A stretch of DNA of 64,000 nt from Candidatus Rokuibacteriota bacterium (GTDB lineage Bacteria; Methylomirabilota; Methylomirabilia; Rokubacteriales; CSP1-6), in contig QHTE01000054.1 in NCBI GenBank assembly GCA_003220685.1, positions 52,042-116,041 on the forward strand, written 5' to 3'. Below the pieces are notes generated by a model. It saw only the letters and a list, made by a program, of their open reading frames with translations, was not told the origin of the DNA and ran no database searches. Position numbers and translations under genes: made by a program. Below, piece after piece: positions 22,064 to 30,568 of the stretch (position 1 is its first letter; the number at the start of each line of letters is the position of its first letter).

Positions 22064-23251
22064 CTAGCTGTACGCCTCGAAGAGCCCCGCGGCGCCCTGA
22101 CCGCCCCCGACGCACATCGTGACCACGCCGTAGCGCGCCTTGCGGCGCAGCAGCTCGTTGGCGATGGTGCCGACCATGCGCGAGCCGGTCATGCCGAACG
22201 GGTGACCGATCGAGATCGAGCCGCCGTTGACGTTGAGCTTCGCCGGATCGATGCCGAGGCGATCGCGGCAGTAGACGACCTGCGAGGCGAAGGCCTCGTT
22301 CAGCTCCCACACGTCGATGTCGTCGATCTTGAGACCGTGACGCTTCAGGAGCTTGGGCACCGCGTACACGGGGCCGATACCCATCTCGTCCGGCTCGCAG
22401 CCGGCGACCGCGAAGCCGCGGAAGACGAGCTTGGGGCGGATGCCAAGGGCCTTGGCGCGGTCCATCGACATCACGAGCGTCGAGCTGGCGCCGTCGGAGA
22501 GCTGCGACGAGTTGCCGGCGGTCACGGTGCCCTGGCCCGAGTCCTTGTCGAAGTGCGGCGGCAGCTTCAGGAGGCCTTCGAGCGTCGTGTCCGGGCGATT
22601 GCATTCGTCCTTCTCGACGTAGTACGGCTCCTGCCCGACGACCGCGCCCGTGTTCTTGTCGAGGATGCCGCGCGTGACGTGCATCGGCGCCAGCTCTTCC
22701 TTGAAGAAGCCTTCCTGCTGCGCGCGCCCGGTGCGCTGCTGGCTCAGGAGCGCGTAGCTGTCTTGCGCCTCGCGGCTGATCTTGTAGCGCTTGGCGACGA
22801 CCTCGGCCGTGTCGCCCATCACCATGTAGATGCCCGGCAGATGCTCCTTCACCCACGGATTCGGGTCGGCGTCGCGCTTGGCCATCGTGATCGACTCGAC
22901 GCCGCCGGCGATGATCGCGTCGGCGCCGTCGTTGATGACGTAGTTCGCGGCGATCGCGATCGACTGCAGCCCCGACGAGCAGAAACGATTCAAGGTGAGC
23001 CCCGCGACCGAGGCCGGAAGCCCCGCGCGCATCGCCGCGACGCGGGCGATGTTGTGGCCCTGCGAGCCGTGCGGCTGCCCGCAGCCCATGATCACGTCCT
23101 CGATCTCTTTCGGGTCGAGCTGCGGCACCTTGCCGAGCACGTCCTTGATGGTGTGGGCGGTGAAGTCGTCGGGACGCGTCAGGTTGAACGCGCCGCGGAA
23201 CGACTTGGCGAGCGGGGTCCGCGAGCTGGCGACGATGACCGCTTCTCTCAT
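22064..23251 (-). CDS. acetyl-CoA C-acyltransferase (thiolase)
   Basis: This 395-residue protein is a full-length thiolase that condenses or cleaves acyl-CoA and acetyl-CoA. The acylated nucleophile is C91 (NRFCSSGLQ). The catalytic pair is H350 (IGHPFGMTG) and C380 (MCVGGGQGAAG). The domain order and length fit degradative or biosynthetic thiolases (FadA/AtoB type), and the substrate cannot be chosen from sequence alone. It is followed upstream by a RidA gene on the same strand, 25 bases away. A fatty acid or ketone role agrees with acyl-CoA synthetase genes elsewhere in the window. Confidence 0.95.
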   Translation of the reverse strand: MREAVIVASSRTPLAKSFRGAFNLTRPDDFTAHTIKDVLGKVPQLDPKEIEDVIMGCGQPHGSQGHNIARVAAMRAGLPASVAGLTLNRFCSSGLQSIAIAANYVINDGADAIIAGGVESITMAKRDADPNPWVKEHLPGIYMVMGDTAEVVAKRYKISREAQDSYALLSQQRTGRAQQEGFFKEELAPMHVTRGILDKNTGAVVGQEPYYVEKDECNRPDTTLEGLLKLPPHFDKDSGQGTVTAGNSSQLSDGASSTLVMSMDRAKALGIRPKLVFRGFAVAGCEPDEMGIGPVYAVPKLLKRHGLKIDDIDVWELNEAFASQVVYCRDRLGIDPAKLNVNGGSISIGHPFGMTGSRMVGTIANELLRRKARYGVVTMCVGGGQGAAGLFEAYS

Positions 23252-23276
23252 GAGGGTCTCCCTTTCTTCGGCGCGC

Positions 23277-23624
23277 TTAGATCGCCGCGACGGCCATGAT
23301 CTCGACGAGGTACTTCGGCGAAGCCAGCCGCGCCTCGACGGTTGCCCGCGCCGGCGTGTTGGCGGGATCGACCCAGGCGTCCCAGGCCGCGTTCATGTCA
23401 CCGTAGATGCCCATGTTGGCGACGTACACGGTGGCGGAGAGCAGCTTCGACTTGTGGCTCCCGACCGCCGCCAGGGTCTCGTCGATCTTCTTGAGGATCT
23501 GCTGGGTCTGGCCCTTGGCGTCCGCCGAGGGGTCGGCTGCTACCATGCCGGCGAGGTACACGGTGTCGCCGTGGACGACCGCCTGGCTCAATCGAGGTCC
23601 GACGCCGTGCCGCTTGATGGTCAT
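23277..23624 (-). CDS. RidA/YjgF family protein
   Basis: This 115-residue protein is the usual length for RidA enamine/imine deaminases. It contains LSQAVVHGDTVYLAGMV, QILKKIDETLAAVGS and the PARATVEARL segment, whose Arg is the substrate-binding residue of the family. It is probably a cytoplasmic trimer that hydrolyses reactive enamines or related ketone intermediates. It is co-directional with the thiolase gene immediately downstream. Confidence 0.9.
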   Translation of the reverse strand: MTIKRHGVGPRLSQAVVHGDTVYLAGMVAADPSADAKGQTQQILKKIDETLAAVGSHKSKLLSATVYVANMGIYGDMNAAWDAWVDPANTPARATVEARLASPKYLVEIMAVAAI

Positions 23625-23748
23625 CGCCTGGTCCTTTCCACTCCGGAAATGGGGGGGTCTCGAATTGTACCCGAGATCATACTCCGAGCGGGGCGCCGGA
23701 TAAACTCGCCTTGCACGGGCCGCGGGCTGTCAGTAGAGTGAGGGCCCG

Positions 23749-24177
23749 ATGAGCATCGTGACGGACTTCGAGAAGGCCTTCAATCGCCAGGACGTCGGCG
23801 CGCTGGTCGGCTGCTTCACCGAGGGCGGCAGCTATCGCGACAACTTCTACGGCGAGCACCGCGGCCAGGCCGCGCTCCGGGCGATGTTCGAGCGGATGTT
23901 CCGCGAGGGGCGCGACTACAGCTGGGTCATGGACACCGTGGTCGAGTCGGGAAACCGGGCGACCGCCGAGTGGACGTTCGGCTACGTCGTGAGCGACTTG
24001 GTGCCGCGCAGCAGCGGCCGCAAGATCGGGTTCCGGGGGATGAGCCTCTTCGAGCTCGAGCGCGGCAAGATCGCCGCGTATCGCGAATACTTCGACGTGG
24101 GCCAGGCGCTGCTGCAGCTCGGCTTCGCCCCGGAGGGTATCGCCAAGGTGCTGCGGCGCAAGCTCGAGGGGCATTGA
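23749..24177 (+). CDS. SnoaL/NTF2-like small protein
   Basis: This 142-residue protein has the NTF2-like cone fold pattern: an N-terminal helix (FEKAFNRQDVGALVGCF), a strand, FRGMSLFELERGKIAAYREYFD and a C-terminal helix. Such proteins act as small isomerases, hydrolases or binding proteins, and no catalytic set can be assigned. The intergenic region upstream (23625-23748) is divergent with RidA and should hold promoters for both. It is followed after one base by a DinB-family gene. Confidence 0.8.
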   Translation: MSIVTDFEKAFNRQDVGALVGCFTEGGSYRDNFYGEHRGQAALRAMFERMFREGRDYSWVMDTVVESGNRATAEWTFGYVVSDLVPRSSGRKIGFRGMSLFELERGKIAAYREYFDVGQALLQLGFAPEGIAKVLRRKLEGH

Positions 24178-24178
24178 G

Positions 24179-24670
24179 ATGGCGCTCGATCGCGCGAAGC
24201 GACAGGCTCTCATTCAGCAGTACGCCGACGGCCCCGCGCGGCTTCGTGCGGCGCTCGCCAAGGTGCCGCCGCAGGCCCTCACGTGGCGTCCGGCGCCGAA
24301 GGAGTGGTCGGCGCACGAGGTGATCTGCCACTGCGCCGACTCCGAGACCAACGCCTACGCGCGCATCCGATTCCTGGTCGCCGAGAAGAGCCCGAACATC
24401 CAGGGCTACGATCAGGACAACTGGGCGAGGGTGTTCGCCTACCACGACCTGCCGCTCGAGCCCGCGCTCGCCGTCGTCGAGACCGTTCGCGCGACCACGG
24501 CAGCCTTGATCCGCGGATTGCCCGACGAGGCATGGACGCGCGTCGGGACTCACACCGAGTCCGGACGCTACGGCGCCGAGGACTGGCTGCAGATCTACGC
24601 CGACCACCTCGAGATCCACTCGCGCCAGATCGAGAGCAACGTGGAGCAGTGGAAGAAGCAGGCGCGCTAG
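24179..24670 (+). CDS. DinB family protein
   Basis: This 163-residue four-helix-bundle protein has the DinB/YfiT-type metal-binding histidines: WSAHEVICHCADSE near residue 45 and YADHLEIHSRQ near 145. The family includes thiol transferases and proteins of unknown function. It starts directly after the SnoaL-like gene, which suggests co-expression. Confidence 0.85.
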   Translation: MALDRAKRQALIQQYADGPARLRAALAKVPPQALTWRPAPKEWSAHEVICHCADSETNAYARIRFLVAEKSPNIQGYDQDNWARVFAYHDLPLEPALAVVETVRATTAALIRGLPDEAWTRVGTHTESGRYGAEDWLQIYADHLEIHSRQIESNVEQWKKQAR

Positions 24671-24680
24671 CCGGCTCGCT

Positions 24681-25403
24681 TCAGCCCCGCGCGAGCAGCA
24701 CGAGCCCCGACACCAAGATCAGCGCGAAGACGAGCTGGCGGAAGCGTCGCTGGTCCACGCGCTCGAACAGGAGCGCGCCGGCGACAGCGCCGGCGATCGC
24801 GGGCAGCGTGAATCCCAGGGTGAGACGCCACACCCCGGGCGTCAGGAGGCCCGCCCACCAGTAACCGATGAGAATCGCGCCCTGGTTCACGACGAAGAAG
24901 GCCTGGAGATTGGCCTTGACCGTGCGCGCGCTCCAGCCCTGCGTCGCCGCGTAGAGCACCACCGGCGGACCCGGGAGACCGACCGCGCCGCCGATGGCGC
25001 CGGCGAGGGCTCCGGCGCCGAGCCCCCATCGACGCCCCTCGAGCTTCTGCGGATAGAGCCCGCGGACCTCGAGCACCCACGCCACGACGAGCATCAGCCC
25101 GATGAGCCGGTTCAAGACCGTCGCGGGCAGCGCCGCCAGTCCCCAGACGCCGAGCGGCGTGCCGGCGATGGTGCCGACCAGGAGATCGAGGATCGCGCGC
25201 GGCACCACGTCGCGGCGGAGCTGGACAAGCATCGCGAGCGAGAACAGGGCCGCGTAGATCGTCAGAAGGACGATCGCGTCCGAGGCCGACATCAAATACG
25301 GTAGGAAGGCGAGCGCGACCAGCGCGATGCCGAAGCCCGCGAGCCCCATCACGAAGCTCGCCGCCGCGATGACGCCGGCGGCCGCCGCCCACGCGAGCGT
25401 CAC
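24681..25403 (-). CDS. TauE/SafE family membrane transporter
   Basis: This 240-residue protein has eight or so hydrophobic helices, with the TauE/SafE-type repeat of small helices and Gly/Pro turns (ASFVMGLAGFGIALVALAFLPYLM, cut here by composition; AGAIGGAVGLPGPPVVLYAA). The family exports or imports sulfite, sulfoacetate or other organic anions. It converges with the DinB gene and is followed on the same strand by the broken enoyl-CoA hydratase. The substrate cannot be predicted. Confidence 0.9.
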   Translation of the reverse strand: MTLAWAAAAGVIAAASFVMGLAGFGIALVALAFLPYLMSASDAIVLLTIYAALFSLAMLVQLRRDVVPRAILDLLVGTIAGTPLGVWGLAALPATVLNRLIGLMLVVAWVLEVRGLYPQKLEGRRWGLGAGALAGAIGGAVGLPGPPVVLYAATQGWSARTVKANLQAFFVVNQGAILIGYWWAGLLTPGVWRLTLGFTLPAIAGAVAGALLFERVDQRRFRQLVFALILVSGLVLLARG

Positions 25404-25413
25404 GCGGAGCGGA

Positions 25414-26282
25414 TCAGTCGCGCGAGGCCGAGGGCGGGCGCGACGGCCACCACGGATAGAACGGCGGCAGGTCGGCGCTCGGCCGCAGCGGGAACCGCGC
25501 CTGCCGCTTCTCGAGGAACGCCGTGATGCCTTCGCGGGCGTCGGCGGAGCGTCCGGTCCAGAACATCGCCTGCGAATCCAGCCGGTGCGCGTCCATCGGA
25601 TGGTCGGCCCCGAGGAGCTTCCACATCATCTGGCGGGCCAGGGTGACCGAGATCGCCGAGGTGTTGTCGGCGATCTCACGGGCCAGCGCGCGGGCGGTGG
25701 GGAGCAGCGCGTCCGGCGCGACCACGCGGCTCACGAGCCGGCCGGCCATCGCCTCCTCGGCGCTGAAGACGCGCCCGGTGTAGACCCACTCGGCGGCCTG
25801 GCTCATCCCGACGAGCCGCGGCAGGAACCACGTGCTGCAGGCCTCGGGCACGACGCCGCGCCGCGCGAAGACGAAGCCGATCCGCGCCGACGAGGACGCG
25901 ATACGAATGTCCATCGGCAGGGTGAAGGTGATGCCGAAGCCGACCGCCGGCCCGTTGATCGCCGCGATCACAGGCTTCTTCATGTCGAAGATGCGCAGGG
26001 TCACGGTGCCGCCGCCGTCACGATGCTCCTCGGCGTTGGCGGCCCGGCCCCGAGCTGAGGTCGCCTTTCGCGCTGCAGGCCGTCGCGGGGCTGGGGCCCC
26101 GCCGGCCGAGGCGCGACTATAGTGGAATGTCGACCCGCCTGCGCCGAGGTCGGCGCCGGCGCAGAACGGCCCAGCTCGCGCAGCATTGTCGCCGTGACGG
26201 CGTTGAGGCGGTCGGGCCGGTGCAAGGTCACCGTGCAGACTCCGTCCTCGACGTCGTAGCGGATCTCGGAGAAAGGCGTCAC
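25414..26282 (-). pseudogene. enoyl-CoA hydratase/isomerase, disrupted
   Basis: The N-terminus (MTPFSEIRYDVEDGV, VTLHRPDRLNAVT) and the C-terminal two thirds (KKPVIAAINGPAVGFG, DIRIASSSARIGFVFARRGVVPEA) are typical of the crotonase family. Between them about 25 codons are missing, and the frame shifts after LRELG. A second frame then resumes with FCAGADLGAGGSTF. Next, a 46-base GC-rich repeat (26071-26116) is inserted in frame, and coding continues with ANAEEHRDGGGTVTLRIFD. The gene begins four bases inside the end of the DUF748 gene. A separate product from GTG at 26004 could only be a truncated protein lacking the oxyanion-hole half. Confidence 0.8.
26071..26116 (-). repeat. dispersed GC-rich repeat, copy 1, inside a gene
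   Basis: The minus strand here reads almost the same as 39297-39346 (core GCGGGGCCCCAGCCCCGC with CGACGGCCTG after it), and is similar to 44991-45040. The GGGGCCCC core is a palindrome. This copy lies inside the enoyl-CoA hydratase frame, whereas the other two are intergenic. Confidence 0.65.
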
Positions 26283-29248
26283 TGCTCGATCTGGAGCTCG
26301 ATGCGACCTTCGGCGGGCTCGTCGCTCGACGAGGCCGGGGCCGTGCCCGGGAGCAAGCGCTCGGCGGGAACGCCCTCGGTCTTCACGAGCGCATCGCGGA
26401 CCGCCGCGACGCGGCGCTCGAGCAGCTCGCTCATCCGCGCCTCGGAAAGCGGCTCACGCTCGCGAAGGGCTGCGAGCAGCTCCTCGCCGGACTTGGGCGG
26501 CGTGACGCCGGGCAGCTGCTCCTTGAACGCGGCGGCGACGGCGGCGTCGAAGTCTGGCAGCTTGCGCTCGTTCTGGAGGCGCTGGATCCGCAAAGTCACC
26601 TCCTGCGCCTTGAGGCTCTCGACGTCGCGCGGCGCCGCGACCGGCGCCAGCGCGAGCTTGATCATCGGCGCCTTCTTGAGGAAGCCGGCCACCTCAGCCA
26701 GGTGCTTGCTCATCTCGGGATCCACGTCCGCGCTGCCCGCGGCGAACGTCACCGGGTCGACCTGAAGGTCCTCGAGCGAGCCGCCCTTGCCCTTGAAGAG
26801 CTTGCCGATGGACCGGAACGGCGCGCTGACGATGTTGGTGACGGCGTTCTTCACCGCCGTCCAGATGGCGTCGCCCATGCCGGCCTTCACATGGTCGAGC
26901 TCGCCCGAGAGCGGGACGTTGACCTGGATGCCGTTGTCCGCGTCGGTGATGAGCGCCACGATCATGCCGAGCGGCAGCCCGATCTTCTTCTTGACCTCGT
27001 CGTTCTGCCGCGTGGGCGCGACGGTCAGGTCCCGGACGATGACTTCGTTGTCGGCCGTGAGCTGATTCCTCTCGACCCGATAGTGCACCTTGATCGCGAG
27101 CTGCCCCGTCTTCAGCGCCCACGCGATGAGCGGGTCGGCGTAGGGATTCACGGTCGTCAGCTTGAAGTCGCGCAGCTCCCCGGCCAGATCGGCGTACACC
27201 TCGCCGAATGGCGCGATCTCGCCCTTGAGATCGAACGCGGAGCTGCCGCCGATGACCGCCTGGGTCGCGACCCGCGCGCGGCGTCCGGGGATCGAGCTGA
27301 GGCCCTCGATCGTCAGCGCGAATCGCGAGATCGTCTCGATGAACGGCGGCGCCGTCGTGCGGTCGACGAACTGGGCGTGGCCCTCCTGGATGACGAGCAT
27401 CCCGATCTCGACGGAGATCGGGAGCCCGCCGGGCTGCGCGGGCTGGGCGTCCGCGGCGGGCGAGTCCGTCTGCGGCTCGGGCTGGGGCGCATCCCGCTTC
27501 GCCGCATCGCTCTTCGCCGCATCGCCCTTCGCCGGATCGGACGCGAAGAGCTTGCGGAGCGAGATCGCGCCGTCCTTGTCACGCTCGACACGCACGTCCG
27601 GCTTCGTGAGCGCGATCTTCGACACCCTCGCGTACTTCGGCCACGAGAAGTCGATGCCGTCGAGCGCCAGGCGGTCGAAGCGCGCCGTCGGCGTCGTCTC
27701 GCCCGGCGCGAAGAGGGCGAACTTGTCGATCCAGTTTCGGCCGCGCGACGTCGCGGTGAGCTTGCCGTTGTCGAGGGTGACGTGATTGCGGCTGTCGGCG
27801 TTGAAGGAGCCGGCGAACCGCGCCTTGACCGGCATGTACGGCTGGAACGGCTCGACCGTTCCGTCGCGCAAGGTGCTCTCGAAATCGATGTCGAAGGGCA
27901 CCGGCGTGACCGCGCCCTTGAGCTCGACCCGCCCCGACTTCGGCATCTTCATCGAGACGCTGAAGGTCGCGGGGCCCGCGACGGGCCAGCTCATGTCCTT
28001 CACGTCCGCCGACATATCCGTGATCGCGAGCGTGGTGAGGGGCTTGACGGCCTCGTCCCGGAACGCCAGCTCCGCTCGGCGCAGCGTGATCTGCTCGACC
28101 TTCACCTTGAAGTCGGCGCGCTCGGAGCCGACCGAGGCGGGTTCGGCCGCGACGGGTCGCGCGGAGTCAGCAGCCGCCACCGGGGGATTCGTCGCCTCGC
28201 CGGGCGACGCCGCACGTTTTGCGGACTCCGGCGGTCCCGCGAGGGCCAGGAGATCGATCCGCTCCTGAGCGTCACGGACGGCGCGGCCCGCGAGCCCCTC
28301 GATCCCGAGCGAGCCGATGGTGACCGAGCGCGCCGCGAGGTCGGCCTCCTTGATCTCGAGGTCGAGCCGCGCAATCTTCAGGAAGGGCTCGGCGCGGCCG
28401 GTCTGGAAGACTTCGACGCCGGCGGTCGTCACCTTGCCCCGAAGCGTGCCGCTCTTGAGTCCCGTCGGGCCCAGCTCGACGGCCGCCGCCACCGCGAGGC
28501 TGACCCGTCCCGCACGAGGCGCGGCCGGAACGCTCGGCGGGAGATAGGCATGCACCGGGGCCACGTCGAAGCCATCGACGGTCGCGCGCGCCTTGGCCGC
28601 CAGCGGGGCCAGCAGGAGCGAGTCGCTCGTCAGCGCGATCGGCGCGTCGTTCAGCTTGAAGCTCAGCTGGAGACGCCCGGGCCGCGCGCCGGGCCCGAAC
28701 ATCAGGCCGTTCGCCGCGAGGTTCAGGTCGTCGATCCGCCAGACGCTCTCGGGCGAGGTCGTCTGATCGCGTCCGACGCCCGTCAACCGCTGTACGGTTA
28801 CCCGCTCCAGGGTCACCGTCCACTTCGAGGGCTCCTTGGACGGCTCGCCGCCCTTGAACAGATCGAGCAGGTCGGAGAAGTCGAACTCCGCAGGCCCGCG
28901 GCGGAGGACCTGGATCTTCGGCGCCGCCACCGTGATCTCGGTCACGCGCACGTGGTGGAAGAGGAACGGCAGATAGTCGAGACGGACGTCGATGCGCTCG
29001 ATCTCGTACGCGCGCTCGTTCGTGCCGACCTTCTGGACTCTCACGCCCTTCAGAGCCAGGTGGCCGGTGAAGACGTTCAGATCGACGTCGTCGAGCTGCA
29101 GGATGCGGTGGGTCAGCTTCGGAACCTGTGCGATCGCGACGCGGCGCGCGACCTCGGGAAGAACCGCCAGGAACAGCCCCCCCAGCACGACCACTGCCAG
29201 GAGGACGCCGACCAGGATCCTGAGCGCGCGGCCGGAGACGCGGAACAT
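26279..29248 (-). CDS. DUF748 / AsmA-like envelope protein
   Basis: This 989-residue protein has an N-terminal membrane anchor at about 9-31 and a long periplasmic region of repeated beta strands (DVDLNVFTGHLALKGVRV, and similar). It contains a Pro/Ala/Lys-rich linker near 575-610. The conserved DUF748 C-terminal half (FRSIGKLFKGKGGSLEDLQVD, FAAGSADVD...) is present. Such proteins are related to AsmA and to bridge-like lipid-transfer proteins between inner and outer membranes. It is followed, with a four-base overlap, by the broken enoyl-CoA hydratase gene. Confidence 0.85.
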   Translation of the reverse strand: MFRVSGRALRILVGVLLAVVVLGGLFLAVLPEVARRVAIAQVPKLTHRILQLDDVDLNVFTGHLALKGVRVQKVGTNERAYEIERIDVRLDYLPFLFHHVRVTEITVAAPKIQVLRRGPAEFDFSDLLDLFKGGEPSKEPSKWTVTLERVTVQRLTGVGRDQTTSPESVWRIDDLNLAANGLMFGPGARPGRLQLSFKLNDAPIALTSDSLLLAPLAAKARATVDGFDVAPVHAYLPPSVPAAPRAGRVSLAVAAAVELGPTGLKSGTLRGKVTTAGVEVFQTGRAEPFLKIARLDLEIKEADLAARSVTIGSLGIEGLAGRAVRDAQERIDLLALAGPPESAKRAASPGEATNPPVAAADSARPVAAEPASVGSERADFKVKVEQITLRRAELAFRDEAVKPLTTLAITDMSADVKDMSWPVAGPATFSVSMKMPKSGRVELKGAVTPVPFDIDFESTLRDGTVEPFQPYMPVKARFAGSFNADSRNHVTLDNGKLTATSRGRNWIDKFALFAPGETTPTARFDRLALDGIDFSWPKYARVSKIALTKPDVRVERDKDGAISLRKLFASDPAKGDAAKSDAAKRDAPQPEPQTDSPAADAQPAQPGGLPISVEIGMLVIQEGHAQFVDRTTAPPFIETISRFALTIEGLSSIPGRRARVATQAVIGGSSAFDLKGEIAPFGEVYADLAGELRDFKLTTVNPYADPLIAWALKTGQLAIKVHYRVERNQLTADNEVIVRDLTVAPTRQNDEVKKKIGLPLGMIVALITDADNGIQVNVPLSGELDHVKAGMGDAIWTAVKNAVTNIVSAPFRSIGKLFKGKGGSLEDLQVDPVTFAAGSADVDPEMSKHLAEVAGFLKKAPMIKLALAPVAAPRDVESLKAQEVTLRIQRLQNERKLPDFDAAVAAAFKEQLPGVTPPKSGEELLAALREREPLSEARMSELLERRVAAVRDALVKTEGVPAERLLPGTAPASSSDEPAEGRIELQIEQ

Positions 29249-29272
29249 CAGCTCTCCCGGGATATACGGAAA

Positions 29273-29548
29273 TCAGCTCGAACGCTGGTACCCGGCGCTC
29301 GTCATGCAGTCGCTGAACGCATTAGCCTGCCGCGACTCCTGAACCGCAATGCGACCAACGTCGAGTAAGCCGCCGAGGATCAGATCCGGGCCCGGCCCGA
29401 TCTCGAACGCCTTCCGGGCGCATTCGACCTCGACCAGAGACACGTCCTGGAACATCGCTCCGGGCTTCTGCCACTCGGTTCCCCTGAGATCCAGGGTGCA
29501 ACCCGTGAGCAGCGCCGCGGCGGCCAGCAGGGCGGCATATCCTCGCAT
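29273..29548 (-). CDS. small lipoprotein
   Basis: This 91-residue protein has a signal peptide with lipobox LTGC (C16). The mature domain has two further Cys (VEVECARKAFE and FSDCMTSAGYQ), probably disulfide-linked, in a pattern common to small envelope lipoproteins of unknown role. It lies 24 bases upstream of the DUF748 gene on the same strand and may be co-expressed. Confidence 0.75.
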   Translation of the reverse strand: MRGYAALLAAAALLTGCTLDLRGTEWQKPGAMFQDVSLVEVECARKAFEIGPGPDLILGGLLDVGRIAVQESRQANAFSDCMTSAGYQRSS

Positions 29549-29729
29549 GACGCCTCCTCTCGTTCGGAGCTAAGAGGATATCAGGGAATCGGTCGGGCGG
29601 CGGACCGGTCAGAAATCGGGCAATGCACCCGGCCTCTTCGCGCGCCGAGGCACGCAAAACCTTGGAATTCTTGGCCCTCGTCGATGGCACGCCGCCTGCT
29701 CTCTCACAAAGGTCGGAGGAGGACAGACG

Positions 29730-29903
29730 ATGTCACTGGCGAACCTGGTCGCGTACGTGGTCGTGTTCGGGCTCCCGATCTGGCTCGTGGCCGAGGAGAT
29801 CGTTCACCGGTTGAATTCGATGCGAAAGGCCGCGGCTGTCGCCCCTGCGGCCCTCGAGCGGCGCGCCCCGGAAGGCGCTCGCGTTCGCGCTTCGGCCGTC
29901 TAG
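29730..29903 (+). CDS. 57-residue single-pass membrane protein
   Basis: The ATG at 29730 follows GGAGGAGG. The product begins MSLANLVAYVVVFGLPIWLV (one membrane helix), continues with AEEIVHRLNSMRK, and ends in a basic Ala-rich tail. An imperfect GC-rich hairpin follows at about 29915-29936. No family was recognised. The ribosome binding site and charge layout support a real small protein. Confidence 0.5.
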   Translation: MSLANLVAYVVVFGLPIWLVAEEIVHRLNSMRKAAAVAPAALERRAPEGARVRASAV

Positions 29904-30033
29904 CCTCCTCCCTCGGGGCCGGTTCTGCCGGGCCCCTCGCGCGCCGCCAGACGCCCATTGTAGAGTGTGCGTACTCCGAGTCGACATGGAGGGCGCACCC
30001 CGCGCTCGAGCCGCTCGGACAGGGGAGAGGCCC

Positions 30034-30468
30034 ATGTTGAGCGAATTCAAGGCGTTCATCATGCGTGGCAACGTTGTCGACCTGGCGGTCGGCGTGATCA
30101 TGGGCGCCGCGTTCGGCACGATCGTCAATTCGCTCGTCAACGACGTCCTGATGCCGCCGATCGGGCGATTACTCGGCGGCGTGGACTTCAAGGACTTCTT
30201 CGTCAGCCTGTCGGGGCAGTCCTTCCCGACGCTCGCCTCCGCCAAGGCCGCCGGAGCGCCCACGCTGAACTACGGCGTGTTCCTGAACTCGGTGATCAAT
30301 TTCCTGATTGTCGCGGCCGCCGTCTTCCTCCTGGTCCAGCAGGTGAACCGCCTCTTCCAGAAGCCGGCGGCCCCGGCGGCGCCGACGATGAAGGACTGCG
30401 CGTGGTGCGCGACGTCGATCCCGGTCGCCGCCAAGCGGTGCCCGCACTGCACGTCGAACCTGTCCTGA
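30034..30468 (+). CDS. mscL: large-conductance mechanosensitive channel with C-terminal zinc ribbon
   Basis: This 144-residue protein carries the MscL signature (EFKAFIMRGNVVDLAVGVIMGAAFG) and two membrane helices at about 15-42 and 85-110. It opens under membrane tension to release solutes during osmotic downshock. After the second helix a Pro/Ala linker leads to a CxxC...CxxC zinc ribbon (C122, C125, C136, C139), an addition absent from the classical channel. The ATG at 30034 has GGGGAGAGG before it. The role of the ribbon is unknown. Confidence 0.95.
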   Translation: MLSEFKAFIMRGNVVDLAVGVIMGAAFGTIVNSLVNDVLMPPIGRLLGGVDFKDFFVSLSGQSFPTLASAKAAGAPTLNYGVFLNSVINFLIVAAAVFLLVQQVNRLFQKPAAPAAPTMKDCAWCATSIPVAAKRCPHCTSNLS

Positions 30469-30568
30469 GCGGACGCTGGGAAGCGGCGACGATCCGTTCG
30501 AGGATCTCTTCGCCGACTCGCCCCGTGAGAAGGCCTCGCCCGCGCACGCGTGCGGATAGTCCGAGTCG

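Noticed and set aside
20687..23299. Long plus-strand frame opposite the activator-lipoprotein-thiolase region
   Set aside because: It is antisense to genes with clear motifs. Long open antisense frames are expected at this GC content.
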